A stretch of 18,065 nt of DNA from JBKBMT01 sp046295655 (GTDB lineage Bacteria > Pseudomonadota > Alphaproteobacteria > Rhodobacterales > Rhodobacteraceae), in contig JBKBMT010000054.1 in assembly GCA_046295655.1 (NCBI GenBank), positions 1 through 18,065 on the forward strand. Reading direction: 5' to 3'. Shown one piece after another: positions 1 through 7,073 of the stretch. The notes below the pieces were generated by a model. It saw only the letters and a list, made by a program, of their open reading frames with translations. It did no database searches and was not told the origin of the DNA. A program made the translations under genes and the position numbers. How positions within the stretch are numbered: position 1 is the stretch's first letter; each line of letters begins with the position of its first letter.

Positions 1-54
1 CCCCCGACACGCGGATTATGATTCCGCTGCTCTAACCAACTGAGCTACTCCGCC
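1..54 (-). tRNA. tRNA-Met (CAT), 5' part; 3' end runs off the window
   Basis: Read on the minus strand, the sequence starts GGCGGAGTAGCTCAG, continues with a D-loop (GTTGGTTAGAGC) and an anticodon arm GCGGAATCATAATCCGC, and then enters the variable loop and the first T-stem bases at the window edge. The anticodon CAT lies at 18-20 (complement). The overall sequence resembles alphaproteobacterial elongator tRNA-Met rather than the initiator (no CGCGGGG start) or the CAT-anticodon tRNA-Ile. The T arm, 3' acceptor strand and CCA are outside the window. A promoter sits 10 bases upstream. A CAT-anticodon tRNA-Ile cannot be fully excluded because the identity elements near the 3' end are missing. 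Confidence 0.93.
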
Positions 55-64
55 ACGGTGAACG

Positions 65-93
65 CGGATACGGCGTTGCCGCGGGGCGGTCAA
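65..93 (-). promoter_or_regulatory. Promoter of tRNA-Met
   Basis: On the minus strand, TTGACC (88-93) and TATCCG (65-70) are separated by exactly 17 bases. The predicted transcription start, about 7 bases below the -10 box, falls 3-5 bases before the tRNA 5' end at 54. The tRNA-Gly in this window has the same arrangement (TTGACC, 17 bases, TATCTC), which supports both calls. Confidence 0.6.
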
Positions 94-145
94 GGGGGAA
101 TGATCCGGGCCCGGCAGCGGACCGGTCGGACAGCGGGGACCCGGC

Positions 146-163
146 GCAGGGCCGGCGCCCTGC
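146..163 (-). terminator. Hairpin after gcvP, possible terminator
   Basis: A perfect 7-bp inverted repeat (GCAGGGC / GCCCTGC, 4-base loop) begins 7 bases beyond the gcvP stop codon. No T-run follows it on the minus strand, so if it ends transcription it is not a classic intrinsic terminator. It also separates gcvP from the tRNA-Met promoter. Confidence 0.3.
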
Positions 164-169
164 CCCGCC

Positions 170-3000
170 CTATTCCGCCGCCCGGGCGTAGCTGTCCACC
201 GGCGGGCAGGTGCAGATCAGGTTCCGGTCGCCGTGGACATTGTCCACCCGGCCGACCGGCGGCCAGTACTTGTCCACCCGGAACGACCCCGGCGGAAAGC
301 AGCCCTGCTCCCTCGGATACTTCCGCGTCCAGTCTGCGACCAGATCCTCGACCGTGTGCGGCGCATGGCGCAGCGGGCTGTCGGCGGCGGCGATCTCGCC
401 GCCCTCGACCGCCGCGATCTCGTCCCGTATCGCCAGCATCGCGGCGACGAAGCGGTCAAGCTCGGCCTTGGTCTCGCTCTCGGTCGGCTCGACCATCAGC
501 GTCCCGGCCAGCTCATCGTGGGTGCGTGGAAACCGTTGTCGATCAACCGCTTGGCAATGTCGTCCACGGTGACGCCGCAAGCCGCGAAGGGCCGCGTGTC
601 GAGGATGCATTCATGTGCGACCCTGCCCTTGTTGCCCATGAACAGGATCGGGTAGGCCCCCTGGAGCCGCGCGGCGATGTAGTTGGCGTTCAGGATCGCG
701 ACGCGCGTCGCCTGGGTCAGCCCCGCACCGCCCATCATCAGGCAATAGGCCCATGAAATCAGCAAGATAGAGGCCGAACCGAAAGGCGCGGCGGAGACCG
801 CGCCGGCCTCGCCGCTGCGCGGATCGGCGGGCAGGAAGGGCGCCAGATGCGCCTTCACCCCGATCGGCCCCATCCCCGGCCCGCCGCCGCCGTGCGGGAT
901 GGCGAAGGTCTTGTGCAGGTTCAGGTGGCTGACGTCCGATCCGATCTCGCCCGGCTTCACCAGCCCGACCAGGGCGTTCATGTTCGCCCCGTCCAGATAG
1001 ACCTGCCCGCCGTGGTCGTGGGTGATGCGGCAGATCTCGCGCACCGTTTCCTCGAACACGCCATGGGTCGAGGGATAGGTGATCATGCAGGCGGCCAGAT
1101 CGCTCCCGGCCGCCGCTGCCTTGGCGCGGAAGTCGTCCAGATCCACGTCGCCATTGGGCGCGGACTTGACCACCACCACCTCCATCCCCGCCATCTGGGC
1201 CGAGGCCGGATTGGTGCCGTGGGCCGAGACCGGGATCAGGCAGACCCGCCGATGCCCCTCGCCGCGCGACTTGTGATAGGCCTGGATCGTCATGAGCCCG
1301 GCATATTCGCCCTGCGCACCACTATTGGGCTGCATCGAGAACGCATCGTAACCCGTTATCTCGCAGAGTTTTTCGGACAGGTCAGCGATCACCTCGGCAT
1401 AGCCCTGCGCCTGTTCGGCGGGAGCGAAGGGATGCAGCGCGCCGAACTCGGGCCATGACACCGGCATCATCTCGGCCGCGGCGTTCAGCTTCATCGTGCA
1501 GGACCCCAGCGGGATCATCGCCCGGTCCAGCGCCAGGTCGCGGTCCGACAGCCGGCGCATGTAGCGCATCATCTCGGATTCCGCCCGGTTCATGTGAAAG
1601 ACCGGGTGGGTCAGGTAGTCGGTGGTGCGCAGCATCGTCTCGGGGAAGCCGAGGCTGGCCCGGTGCGGCGGTGCGGCATCGAGGCCGAAGGCGCGCAGGA
1701 TGCGGACCAGTACGCGCTCGTCGGTGGTCTCGTCCAGGCTGATGCCGACATGGCTGGTGCCGATCCTGCGGAAATTGAGCCCCTCGGCGCGGGCTGCGGC
1801 CAGGATGCCCGTCTGTCCGACGCCGACCTCGACCGTGATCGTATCGAAGAACGCGTCGGGCTCGACGCGCGCGCCCGCGGCCTTCAAGGCCCGGGCCAGT
1901 CGCTCGGTCAGGAAATGCACCCGTTCTGCGATCGCCCGCAGGCCCTTCGGCCCGTGAAACACCGCATAGAACCCGGCCATGACCGCCAGCAGCGCCTGCG
2001 CCGTGCACACATTCGATGTAGCCTTCTCGCGTCTTATGTGCTGCTCGCGGGTCTGAAGGCTCAGCCGGTACGCCTTGTTGCCCCGGGCGTCGATCGAGAC
2101 CCCGACGATGCGCCCGGGCATCTGGCGCTTGTAATCGTCGCGACAGGACATGAAGGCGGCATGCGGGCCGCCATAGCCCATCGGCACGCCGAAGCGCTGG
2201 CTGGAGCCGATGGCGATATCGGCGCCCATGCTGCCGGGTTCGCGGATCAGGCACAGTGCCAGCAGGTCGGTCGCGACCACGGCGACCGCGCGCGCCTCGT
2301 GCAGTGCGGCGATGTCCTCGGTCAGGTCGCGGACATGGCCGAAGGTGCCCGGATACTGGAAGATCGCGCCGAACACCCGGCCGGGTTCCAGCATCTCCGG
2401 CTGGCCGAGGATCACCTCGATGCCCAGCGGCTCGGCCCGCGTGCGGATCACCGCCACGGTCTGCGGATGGCAGTTGGCATCGACGAAGAACGCAGTGGCC
2501 TTCGACCTTGCCACCCGCTGCGCCATCACCATCGCCTCGGCCGCCGCCGTCGCCTCGTCCAGCAGCGAGGCATTTGCGACCGGCAGGCCGGTCAGGTCGG
2601 CGACCATGGTCTGATAGTTCAAGAGCGCCTCGAGCCGGCCCTGCGCGATCTCGGGCTGGTAGGGCGTATAGGCCGTGTACCAGGCCGGATTCTCGAATAT
2701 ATTCCGCTGGATCGCAGGCGGTGTTACAGTTCCGTAGTAGCCTTGCCCGATAAGGCTCGTCATTACCTTGTTCTTTGCGGCTACCTGACGCATCCGCTCC
2801 AGCAGTTCGTGTTCCGACAGCGGCGCCCAGGAAAGGGCGGCATCCTGCCGGATGCTTTTCGGCACGGTCTGGTCGATCAGCGCATCGAGCGATGGCACCC
2901 CCACCGCCTTCAGCATCTCCTCCATCTCGGCCGGCGACGGGCCGATGTGCCGGCGGTTGGCGAAGTCATAGGGATTGTAGTCGGTGGGGTTGAAGCTCAT
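170..3000 (-). pseudogene. gcvP: Glycine dehydrogenase (decarboxylating), P protein, frameshifted near the 3' end
   Basis: GcvP is the PLP-dependent P protein of the glycine cleavage system: it decarboxylates glycine and passes the aminomethyl group to lipoyl-GcvH. The ATG at 3000 opens an 834-codon frame with the usual N-terminus (FANRRHIGPSP), the PLP lysine in NLHKTFAIPHGGGGPG (K697) and the glycine-rich loop after it. At residues 829-834 the expected MSFPVAGTLMVEPTES breaks: the frame reads MSWPGR and stops at 496-498. The missing end (GTLMVEPTES to CTCPPVDSYARAAE) continues uninterrupted in another frame to the TAG at 170-172. Repairing the shift gives about 944 residues, the normal length of the long single-chain type. 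The lost segment includes conserved C-terminal sequence, so the 834-aa product is probably impaired. It is last in gcvTHP, 16 bases after gcvH. Identity is certain; whether the break is biological or an assembly error is not. Confidence 0.93.
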
Positions 3001-3016
3001 CGCATCCTCGATCCGC

Positions 3017-3376
3017 TCAGGCGATCATCTCGTTGTATTCGTCCTCGTCCATGAAGTCGTCGAGCACCGAGAGGTCGTCCACCTTCATCTTGAAGAACCA
3101 GGCATCGCCCAGCGGATCCTCGTTCACCAGCGCCGGGTTGTCGGTGAGCGCCTCGTTCACCTCGACGATCTCGCCGTCCACCGGCGCCAGGATGTCCGAG
3201 GCGGCCTTGACGCTTTCGATCACGCAGACCTCGTCGCCCTTGGCGACCTGCGTCTCGGGTTCGGGCAGTTCCACGAAGACGACGTCACCCAGCTGCTCGG
3301 CGGCATGGGCAGTGATTCCGACAACGACGAGATCGCCCTCGACGCGCAGCCATTCGTGTTCCTCGGTGAATTTCAT
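3017..3376 (-). CDS. gcvH: Glycine cleavage system H protein
   Basis: This 119-residue protein is the lipoyl carrier that shuttles the methylamine intermediate between GcvP and GcvT and returns electrons to dihydrolipoamide dehydrogenase. It opens with the family's MKFTEEHEWL. The lipoylated lysine is K57, in CVIESVKAASDILAPVDGEI, and the typical NEDPLGDAWFFKM lies near residues 85-97. Length and motifs are complete. The ATG at 3374-3376 is 8 bases after the gcvT stop and gcvP starts 16 bases after this stop, so the three genes are one transcript under the upstream glycine riboswitch. A longer open frame extends upstream through gcvT, but only the stretch from this ATG matches the family. Confidence 0.98.
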   Translation of the reverse strand: MKFTEEHEWLRVEGDLVVVGITAHAAEQLGDVVFVELPEPETQVAKGDEVCVIESVKAASDILAPVDGEIVEVNEALTDNPALVNEDPLGDAWFFKMKVDDLSVLDDFMDEDEYNEMIA

Positions 3377-3384
3377 GGGTGTCC

Positions 3385-4506
3385 TCAGCGCTTGTAGGTT
3401 GGGGGGCGGAAGGGAAGCGGAACGATGGTGGCGGGCAGGCGGCGGCCGCGCACCTCGCCCCAGACGGTGCCGGCGGTGCCGGCGGGGACATAGGCCATGG
3501 CCACGGGCGCCTCGACCGAGGGGCCGAAACCGCCCGAGGTGACGGCGCCGATCTGCCGGCCGCCGTCGGGTGCATCGAACAGCGCCGTGCCTTCGCGCAT
3601 CGGCGCGCGACCCTCGGGGCGCAGCCCGACGCGGCGGCGGGGGGCGCCTTGGGCCAGTTCGTGCAGGATGCGCCCCGCACCGGGAAAGCCCCCTGCCCGC
3701 GCCCCGCCGGTGCGGCGGACCTTCTGGATGGCCCAGCCGAGATCGGCCTCCGCCGGGGTGGTGGCGGTGTCGATGTCGTGGCCATAGAGGCACAGCCCCG
3801 CCTCGAGCCGCAGGCTGTCGCGCGCGCCCAGACCGATCGGCAGCACCGCGGCATCGGCCAGCAACGCCCGGGCAAAGGCCTCGGCCCGGGCGGCGGGAAT
3901 CGAGATCTCGAACCCGTCCTCGCCGGTATAGCCGGACCGCGAGATCCATAGCGCCGTGCTGTCCCAGGCGATCACTGCCACGTCCATGAACCGCATCGCC
4001 GCGGCATCCGGCACCAGCCGCGCCAGTGCCGCCTCGGCTGCCGGTCCCTGAAGCGCCAGCAACGCCCGGTCCTCCACCGGCTCGACCGCCACCGAGGCCG
4101 GCAGCTGCCTGCGCAGGTGGGCGAGGTCGTGGTCCTTGCGCGCGGCGTTGACCACGAGGAACAGATGGTCGCCCCGGTTCGCGAACATCAGATCGTCGAG
4201 GATGCCGCCATCGTCGGCGGTGAACAGCCCATAGCGCTGCCGCCCCTCGGCCAGCCCCAGCGCATCGGCGGGCACCAGCGATTCCAGCGCCGCGGCCGCA
4301 TCCTCGGACCGGCCCGAGGCCGGGCGCAGGAGCACCTGGCCCATGTGGCTGACGTCGAAGAGGCCCGCGGCAGAGCGGGTGTGCAGATGTTCCTTCATGA
4401 CCCCGGCCGGATACTGGACCGGCATTTCCCAGCCGGCGAAGGGCACCATGCGGGCTCCCAGTTCGACGTGCAGCGCGTGGAGTGGCAGCCGTTTCAGGCC
4501 GGTCAT
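3385..4506 (-). CDS. gcvT: Glycine cleavage system T protein (aminomethyltransferase)
   Basis: GcvT is the tetrahydrofolate-dependent T protein. It releases ammonia from the GcvH-bound intermediate and makes 5,10-methylene-THF. From the chosen ATG (4504-4506) the protein is 373 residues, normal for the family. It starts MTGLKRLPLHALHVELGARM, then has VPFAGWEMPVQYPAGV, the folate-binding GLFDVSHMGQ region, and SGYTGEDGFEI further in. An ATG six bases upstream (4512) is in frame, but the AAGGGGGA ribosome-binding site would be only about 2 bases from it; the 4506 ATG has a normal 7-8 base spacing. The open frame continues far upstream through the riboswitch, but that part is untranslated leader. 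It is the first gene of gcvTHP, with glycine-responsive control expected. Confidence 0.97.
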   Translation of the reverse strand: MTGLKRLPLHALHVELGARMVPFAGWEMPVQYPAGVMKEHLHTRSAAGLFDVSHMGQVLLRPASGRSEDAAAALESLVPADALGLAEGRQRYGLFTADDGGILDDLMFANRGDHLFLVVNAARKDHDLAHLRRQLPASVAVEPVEDRALLALQGPAAEAALARLVPDAAAMRFMDVAVIAWDSTALWISRSGYTGEDGFEISIPAARAEAFARALLADAAVLPIGLGARDSLRLEAGLCLYGHDIDTATTPAEADLGWAIQKVRRTGGARAGGFPGAGRILHELAQGAPRRRVGLRPEGRAPMREGTALFDAPDGGRQIGAVTSGGFGPSVEAPVAMAYVPAGTAGTVWGEVRGRRLPATIVPLPFRPPTYKR

Positions 4507-4538
4507 GGCCATTTCCCCCTTGTCGCCGGGACAGGCCC

Positions 4539-4576
4539 GGGCATCCGGCGCCGCAGATGCGACGCGCCTGATGCCC
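4539..4576 (-). promoter_or_regulatory. Leader hairpin between glycine riboswitch and gcvT, possible expression platform
   Basis: On the minus strand GGGCATC then GGCGC pair with GCGCC then GATGCCC, separated by a single A-G mismatch, making a 12-bp interrupted stem around a 12-base loop. It begins right after the closing P1 strand (CAGAG) of the second aptamer. A second short hairpin (CCGGG/CCCGG) follows before the gcvT ribosome-binding site. There is no T-run, so it does not look like an intrinsic terminator. A role in passing the glycine signal to translation or Rho access is inference. Confidence 0.4.
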
Positions 4577-4745
4577 CCTCTGTCCCTGCCCCGCGACGGG
4601 GCGCCTGAGATCGTTATCCCTTCGGCGGGCGCGGGCGCGCCGCTCTCCAGAGCCTTCGCCAGGTCGGTCCCTTGGGCCTGAGAGTTTACCGGGGCGGTTG
4701 CTCCTTCGGCACCGGGGGCTTGCACCCGACCGGATTCTCCCGATC
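4573..4745 (-). promoter_or_regulatory. Tandem glycine riboswitch (two aptamers) upstream of gcvT
   Basis: The minus strand carries both glycine aptamers in the classical order. The first runs from GGGAGA (about 4743) through GCCGAAGGAGCAACC and AACTCTCAGGCCCAAGGGACCG. After CTCTGGAGAG (4643-4652) the second follows, with GCCGAAGGGATAACGATCTCAGGC and a closing GACAGAGGGGGC at 4573-4584. The GCCGAAGG and CTCAGGC cores of both copies are intact, and P1 of the second aptamer can form (CTCTG/CAGAG). The element fills almost the whole space between the gcv promoter and gcvT. In this class glycine binding usually turns gcv expression on to dispose of excess glycine; the direction of control is inferred from the family. 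Confidence 0.93.
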
Positions 4746-4758
4746 CTGACGCACAATG

Positions 4759-4786
4759 CTTAGACCGGCGCGGCATCGGCTGGCAA
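4759..4786 (-). promoter_or_regulatory. Promoter of the gcvTHP operon
   Basis: On the minus strand TTGCCA (4781-4786) and TCTAAG (4759-4764) are 16 bases apart. The implied start, near 4752, lies a few bases before the first aptamer of the riboswitch, as expected if the leader begins with the sensor. The -35 box is only about 11 bases from the start codon of the divergent gene at 4797, so the two promoters must overlap. Confidence 0.45.
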
Positions 4787-4796
4787 GAGGGAGGCA

Positions 4797-5351
4797 ATGG
4801 GGCAGTTCTTCGGCTACGGCAGCCTGGTGAACCGGGCGACGCATGACTACCCCGGGGCGCGCCGGGCGCGGCTGGCAGGCTGGCGGCGGCTTTGGGTGCA
4901 CACCCCGTCACGTCCCGTCGCCTTCCTGTCGGCAGAGCCGGCGCCCGGCGTCGTCATCGAGGGCCTGCTGGCCGAGGTTCCGGGCGGCGACTGGGCTGCG
5001 CTCGACGCACGCGAACATGCCTATGCCCGACACCCGGTCCGGGTCGAGACCGAGGCGGGTCCGGCCGAGGCGCAGGTCTATGCCGTGCCGCATCCGGCCT
5101 GCGCTGCGCCGGTCGCGGCGCATCCGGTGCTGCTGTCCTATCTGGACACGGTGGTGCAGGGCTTCCTGCGGGAATGGGGCGAGGCCGCCGTCGCCGGCTT
5201 CTTCGCCAGCACCCACGGCTGGAATGCGCCGATCCTCGACGACCGCGCGGCACCGCTCTATCCCCGGGCACAGCCCCTGTCGTCTGCCGAGCGGGCACTG
5301 GTCGATGCGCAACTTTCCGCCGTGGGCGCCGTGGTGCGTCGCCCGGCGTGA
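4797..5351 (+). CDS. Gamma-glutamylcyclotransferase-family protein
   Basis: This 184-residue protein opens with FFGYGSLVN (residues 4-12). That YGSL loop is the hallmark of the gamma-glutamylcyclotransferase/AIG2-like fold, which in characterised members releases 5-oxoproline from gamma-glutamyl compounds. E73 in LDAREHAYARHPV sits where the family has its catalytic acid after a conserved L-D; the C-terminal half is less conserved. No signal peptide or membrane segment is seen, so it should be cytosolic. GGGAGG lies just 2 bases before the ATG, a tight spacing, though AGAGGG slightly upstream could also serve. It is divergent from gcvTHP with overlapping promoter space. The exact substrate cannot be told from the sequence. 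Confidence 0.85.
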   Translation: MGQFFGYGSLVNRATHDYPGARRARLAGWRRLWVHTPSRPVAFLSAEPAPGVVIEGLLAEVPGGDWAALDAREHAYARHPVRVETEAGPAEAQVYAVPHPACAAPVAAHPVLLSYLDTVVQGFLREWGEAAVAGFFASTHGWNAPILDDRAAPLYPRAQPLSSAERALVDAQLSAVGAVVRRPA

Positions 5352-5422
5352 GGCCGCCCGCTTGCGGATGCGGACTGCGATACACAGCTGGAAGGCATCG
5401 GTCGAGAACAAGGAGGATCCCG

Positions 5423-5671
5423 ATGCCGCGCCTGCCGCTGCTTGCCGCCGCCGGCTATCTTGCCGCCACCGCCGCCTACGCCGCGCCGCCGCCCGACGGC
5501 GCCAAACCGCTGTCCGAGATCATCGCCGGCATCGAGGCGTCGCAGGACGTGGCCTGGATCGACGAGGTGGACTGGGACGACCGCGGCTACTGGAAGATCG
5601 AGTTCTACACCCCCGCCGGCGCCGAGGTCGAGATCCGCGTCGATCCGGTCAGCGGAGAGATCCGCCGCTGA
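5423..5671 (+). CDS. Small secreted PepSY-domain protein
   Basis: An 82-residue protein with a Sec-type signal peptide (MPRLPLLAAAGYLAATAAYA, likely cleaved after residue 20). The mature part of about 62 residues matches a single PepSY-like unit: an N-terminal helix (LSEIIAGIEAS) then strands, ending KIEFYTPAGAEVEIRVDPVSGEI. The mature protein is notably acidic and tryptophan-rich around VAWIDEVDWDDRGYW. A strong AGGAGG (5411-5416) lies 6 bases before the ATG and fixes the start; open sequence further upstream in this frame is not coding. PepSY proteins are periplasmic and are thought to restrain peptidases or support membrane systems; no partner is apparent here. It follows the cyclotransferase gene by 71 bases and ends 3 bases from the convergent MATE stop. 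Confidence 0.85.
   Translation: MPRLPLLAAAGYLAATAAYAAPPPDGAKPLSEIIAGIEASQDVAWIDEVDWDDRGYWKIEFYTPAGAEVEIRVDPVSGEIRR
5649..5671. terminator. Inverted repeat at the convergent PepSY/MATE gene ends
   Basis: TCAGCGG (5649-5655) and CCGCTGA (5665-5671) form a perfect 7-bp inverted repeat with a 9-base loop. It includes the stop codon of the PepSY gene and lies just past the stop of the convergent MATE gene. A bidirectional transcription end is plausible, but no T-run follows on either strand, so this is a weak call. Confidence 0.3.
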
Positions 5672-5674
5672 GCC

Positions 5675-7069
5675 CTAGCGGCGCAGGTTCCACAGGCTGA
5701 GCTGCCGGGCCTCGCGGCCGAACGGATCCCGCGGCCCGGCACCGCTGCGCCGCCGCATCAGCCGCAGCGCCATCCAGACCGCGAGAGCCGCGAACACCAC
5801 CCCGCCCGCCGCCTGCCCGATCAGCACCCCGGGCGCGCCCAGCCAGGCGGCGAAGACCAGCACGAAGGGCACCGTGCCCAGCGTGTGCCGCCCCCAGTTC
5901 ACCAGGGTTGACTGGAACGGGGCGCCGAGGTTGTTGCAGGCGGCATTGGCAACGAACAGCGCACCGTTGAAGAAGAAGGCCAGCGCCAGCGGCCCGCAGA
6001 ACAGGAAGACCAGCTCGCGCGTCAGCCCCTCTGCCCCGAACAGGTCGGCGATGGGTGCCCGCAGAAGCCACAGCAGAAGCGTCATTCCGGCGACGAACAG
6101 CGCGCAGAACACAAGCCCGTCCAGAAAGGCGCGCCGCACCCGCTCGTGCTGGCGCGCGCCGGCGTTCTGGCCGATGATCGGGCCGATGGCGCCCGACAGC
6201 GCGAACAACACCCCGAAGGCGACAGGCGTCAGCCGCGCGGCGATGGCCATGCCGGCGACCGCGGCCTCGCCATAGGTCGCCATGGCCCGAGTGACATAGG
6301 CCTGTCCGATGGGGGTGGCGAGCTGGGTCAGGATCGAGGGGACGGCGATCGCCACCACCGGGCGGAGGTCCAGCATCAGCCCCGGCACCGAAGGCCGGAC
6401 CAGCCCGCCATGGTGGCGGAATACCGGAATAAGCGCGGTGCCCGCAATGGCGATGCGCGCCGCCACGGTGGCCAGCGCAGCCCCGGTGAGTTCCAGCCCC
6501 AGGCCGAAGATCAGGATCGGGTCGAGCACCAGGTTGACCAGCGCGCCCCAGATCGTGGCCATCATCGCGCGCCGGGCATCGCCGTGCGCGCGCAGGATCG
6601 CGCCGCCGATCATCCCCACCATCAGCAGCGGCATCGAGGGGACGATGATCGCCAGATAGTGGATCGCAAGGCCCCGTGCCGGGTCCTCGGCGCCCAGCAG
6701 ATCGACCAGCGCAGGCAGCTGCCACCAGACGAGCGCGGCAAAGGCGCTGCCGAAGATCACGCCGTGGATCAGCGCATGGGTGCCCTGCCGCCGGGCCAGC
6801 TCGCGGTCGCCCTGCCCCAACGCGCGCGCCACCAGCGCACCCGCGGAAATGCCCATGCCGATGCCGAACGCCGTGGTCAGGAACAGGATCGCCCCGCCAT
6901 AGCCCACCGCTGCGGCCAGTTCGGACCGGCCCAGCATGGCGATGAACACCATGTCGATCAGATCGACCACGAACACCGCCATCAACCCGACCGAGGCGGT
7001 CAGCGACATCACCACGACGTGGCGGAAGGTGGAGCCGTCGAGAAACTTCGCGCGCTGCGGCGCCTCCAC
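5675..7069 (-). CDS. MATE family efflux transporter
   Basis: A 464-residue membrane protein with the MATE layout: two similar halves of about six transmembrane segments each. The first half begins FRHVVVMSLTASVGLMAVFVVDLIDM and includes AMLGRSELAAAVGY; the second begins around VVAIAVPSILTQLATPIGQAYV and has SGAIGPIIGQNAGAR. GAILRAHGDARRAM and LVNLVLDPILIFGLGLELTGAA are typical of the DinF/NorM-like branch. These transporters export cationic drugs or other organic compounds in exchange for Na+ or H+; the substrate is unknown. The start codon is GTG (7067-7069), 4 bases after the gltX stop, without a clear ribosome-binding site, so translation is probably coupled to gltX. Later ATGs would cut into the first membrane segment. 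Confidence 0.93.
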   Translation of the reverse strand: MEAPQRAKFLDGSTFRHVVVMSLTASVGLMAVFVVDLIDMVFIAMLGRSELAAAVGYGGAILFLTTAFGIGMGISAGALVARALGQGDRELARRQGTHALIHGVIFGSAFAALVWWQLPALVDLLGAEDPARGLAIHYLAIIVPSMPLLMVGMIGGAILRAHGDARRAMMATIWGALVNLVLDPILIFGLGLELTGAALATVAARIAIAGTALIPVFRHHGGLVRPSVPGLMLDLRPVVAIAVPSILTQLATPIGQAYVTRAMATYGEAAVAGMAIAARLTPVAFGVLFALSGAIGPIIGQNAGARQHERVRRAFLDGLVFCALFVAGMTLLLWLLRAPIADLFGAEGLTRELVFLFCGPLALAFFFNGALFVANAACNNLGAPFQSTLVNWGRHTLGTVPFVLVFAAWLGAPGVLIGQAAGGVVFAALAVWMALRLMRRRSGAGPRDPFGREARQLSLWNLRR

Positions 7070-7073
7070 GGGC

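Noticed and set aside
1594..3054. A 486-codon open frame on the plus strand opposite gcvP
   Set aside because: It lies wholly opposite a clear gcvP sequence, its product is a His/Arg/Asp-rich artefact of GC-rich codon positions, and it has no recognisable domain.
4507..4911. N-terminal extension of GcvT through the leader
   Set aside because: The frame stays open only because the riboswitch lacks stops in it; the aptamers, promoter and ribosome-binding site place the start at 4506.
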